A stretch of DNA of 64,000 bases, taken from NCBI GenBank assembly GCA_014281115.1, contig JACONQ010000007.1, positions 1,178,001-1,242,000 of the forward strand, read 5' to 3'. The DNA comes from Laburnicola sp. R22_1 (taxonomy: Eukaryota; Ascomycota; Dothideomycetes; Pleosporales; Didymosphaeriaceae). The translations under genes and the position numbers were made by a program. Positions 62,336-64,000 of the stretch are shown in pieces; the stretch's first letter is position 1; the number at the start of each line of letters is the position of its first letter. The notes beneath the pieces were generated by a model that saw only the letters and a program-made list of their open reading frames with translations, was not told where the DNA came from and did not search any database.

Positions 62336-62790
62336 AATGGTTTTTAAAAATGTTACAGCTAAGTTAGACTGTTCACAGTTAGCCCCTTGGCAGGTCCAGG
62401 GCTATATAAGTAGCTTTCTCCCGATAGTTCACAATCAACGCAGTTTTCCTCCATTTACTAGAGCCTATCTGCTCTTACAAAAAAAAGCAAATGGGGGAGG
62501 TCGCGAACCATACATAGCTTTAACTTAGACATGTTAATGCATTTATTCACAGAAGTAATGTCCGTCCCTAACGTTAGGTCGCGAGACAAAGTATAGGTAC
62601 ATCAAGATTAAGTATATTTTAACTTCTTAGTGCGCTGAAATTTCCTACCTAATAATAAATTTTTATAAATTCTGGCGTGTCCCCGTTGAGTCTGAAACCT
62701 CATTTCGTTTTGTCGTGGGGTGTTTTTCAACTAAACAGTGAGGCGCTTTCCTAATAAATGATTCTTTTTATTTAATAAAGTTTATTTATT
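62336..62790. repeat. Spacer with a left half of the GTCTCGCGAC element
   Basis: From 62560, ATGTCCGTCCCTAACG..GGTCGCGAGACAAAGTATAGGTACATC matches the left half of the MITE at 60118, including the following AGATTAAG..GCGCTGAAATTTCCTA. The right half was not found. The rest is non-coding. Confidence 0.65.
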
Positions 62791-63111
62791 TTACTCAGGG
62801 AGGTGCCCGAGAGCCTGCACAAGCTCATTATTATCTGATCCGCAGAAACCATCAGGATCGGTAAATTGTAGAAACCTAACAGGACTACTATTTGAAGGGG
62901 ATTGGGCTACAATTGGGGGATTAATTCCTCTATACTTTTCTGGATAGCGAATCCAAGCTCCATGAGGTATGTTGCACCGTGACCAGATCCAGTCCTGTGA
63001 TTCCAAAATTGCTGGATTAGCTCGTAGATTCGCAACTAGCATAGGCGAATTGAAGGAAGAAGGCCTGCATGATGCATGCAGCCCTTGTATTCTAACGGAC
63101 GAGCAAGACAT
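62791..63111 (-). CDS. Possible small protein, 106 aa
   Basis: Minus-strand open frame from MSCSSVRIQGLHASCRPSSF. It contains ESQDWIWSRCNIPHGAWIRY and RFLQFTDPDGFCGSDNNELV. Its Trp/Tyr/Pro-rich wording looks protein-like rather than random, but I recognise no family and no intron. It could be a fragment of a larger gene. Confidence 0.35.
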   Translation of the reverse strand: MSCSSVRIQGLHASCRPSSFNSPMLVANLRANPAILESQDWIWSRCNIPHGAWIRYPEKYRGINPPIVAQSPSNSSPVRFLQFTDPDGFCGSDNNELVQALGHLPE

Positions 63112-64000
63112 GTAGAATTCGCGGTTCCCTGATCTATTTCCTATAACATCAGGCGTTTATCTATGAAAAGCTTCCTATAACATCAGCTTTGCGGCTAGCT
63201 AATATGGAACGAGTAATCCTGATTCGTGTCGTAGCTTAACGTTTGTTAACTGTCCCTCAGTGGACCCTTCTGAACGCGGGGGCAATTCCCTCCCAGCTTT
63301 GAATGACAATCCAGATTCGTTTTTCCGTTATCGTTACAAGAAGGATGTCCCTCATCTGGCAAGAGCCTCCTAAATGAGCGGCACCAGGACTCTGTTAGTT
63401 AAGTTAAAAAGTCTTAAATAAATTAGGTATTTCCTAAGGAAGAAAGGAACCTCTAGAAAGTTATATTAGTTCTATATGCTAGGTTGTTTGAGGCTGTATA
63501 TGGGAAGTAGTATAATAATGGCCTTTGCAGGGAAATGGCTGCTGTCCCCATACCAGCCCTATGTAATTTGGGTCACCATTTATTGGTATTACTAGCTTGT
63601 CGATTTTGATATTCTATTGTAGAGGAGCGGGATTGCCCATAAAGACGTGGGCACTTACAACGAAAGAAAAATACAGACTGAAGAAAGTGTTGGAACTCAT
63701 TTTTACATTTCTAATAGGCATACTTCGGGCAGGCGGAATTATATACTTTTCATGTATTTACTAGCACTTATTTGAGGCCAAGCAATAAAACCCCGTGACT
63801 GTACGGAAAGCCGGGAACGGGATGGTCGGTGGAGGTTGGGCTTGGAAAGGTCAGTGGCGGTTCCTTTCTAAAAAGCATGGCCACTAATACGTACCAGCTG
63901 TGGCAATAAGAAGTCAGTCGTGCTGCGGTTAAGGGAGAGGAGAAGTCGTGCTACAGTAGTGGAGAAAGAGTTGAGCTGAGAGAAGAGGGTGGGGTGCAGA
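63112..64000. other. Non-coding to window end
   Basis: About 890 bp, with no gene, RNA or transposon motif I can support. The last 100 bases are purine-rich (GGAGAGGAGAAG and GAGAAAGAG tracts). Confidence 0.35.

Noticed and set aside
1..64000. Starship-type giant element (tyrosine recombinase captain)
   Set aside because: No DUF3435 tyrosine recombinase was found, and the cargo is explained by separate pogo, hAT and LINE insertions.

Overview
The window is fungal nuclear DNA, most likely from a Dothideomycete (Pleosporales-type) ascomycete. The evidence is short introns (about 43-65 nt) with GT..CTAAC..AG signals, compact housekeeping genes with filamentous-ascomycete protein sequences, and pogo/Fot1, hAT and Tad1-type transposons. 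The decayed genes carry stop codons that are nearly all TGG>TAG, CAG>TAG or CAA>TAA. These are CpA>TpA changes on one strand or the other, the signature of repeat-induced point mutation (RIP). Species cannot be fixed from sequence alone. All exon joins were read by eye from splice signals and frame.

Layout. (1) 1-13.2 kb is a gene-dense core block: the N-terminal part of cohesin loader Scc2/Mis4 (minus, running off the left edge), RNA polymerase I subunit Rpa12 (plus), deoxyhypusine hydroxylase Lia1 (minus), a conserved unknown gene (plus), a broken PEP-mutase-family gene (plus), a broken Sng1/DUF3533 membrane protein (minus), MLH1 (minus) and NBP35 (minus). (2) 13.6-42.7 kb is a transposon island. 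It starts with a complete but dead hAT element with an 8-bp target duplication. An SRR1-like gene and a truncated Old Yellow Enzyme pseudogene follow. Next come a strongly RIP-mutated, AT-rich tract of pogo and hAT relics with a younger pogo element nested in it, then a run of pogo elements, two pairs of which abut and share a single TA. One of these (35623-37722) has an intact 613-645 aa transposase. A short, unmutated fragment of an NB-ARC (NLR-type) gene is trapped between elements at 37.7-38.3 kb. (3) 42.8-50.0 kb is accessory coding: a NADAR-domain gene, a large secreted SGNH-hydrolase/fibronectin-III/proline-rich protein with one internal stop, three copies of a TA-flanked MITE, and a secreted Cys/Trp-rich protein. 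(4) 50.7-57.5 kb holds a small Cys-rich coiled-coil gene and a full-length Tad1-type LINE (51516-57443) with a 14-bp target duplication. (5) 58.0-64.0 kb holds three unrecognised genes: an Asp-Ala-Ser repeat protein, a 231-257 aa protein and a four-TM protein with a duplicated segment. Several copies or ends of a small inverted-repeat element lie among them.

No operon or dedicated pathway is evident. The core genes act separately in cohesion, rRNA transcription, eIF5A hypusination, mismatch repair and Fe-S assembly. Most of the biology here is genome defence and decay: successive transposon insertions, nested and end to end, RIP that stops abruptly inside elements, and RIP-type nonsense mutations in three host genes or gene fragments (PEP mutase, SNG1, OYE). 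The best candidates for something undescribed are the partly RIP-mutated elements, a transposase with a SAP-like tail fused to an NLR fragment, a 171-bp MITE inside a transposase gene, and the three-gene orphan block at 58-62.3 kb.
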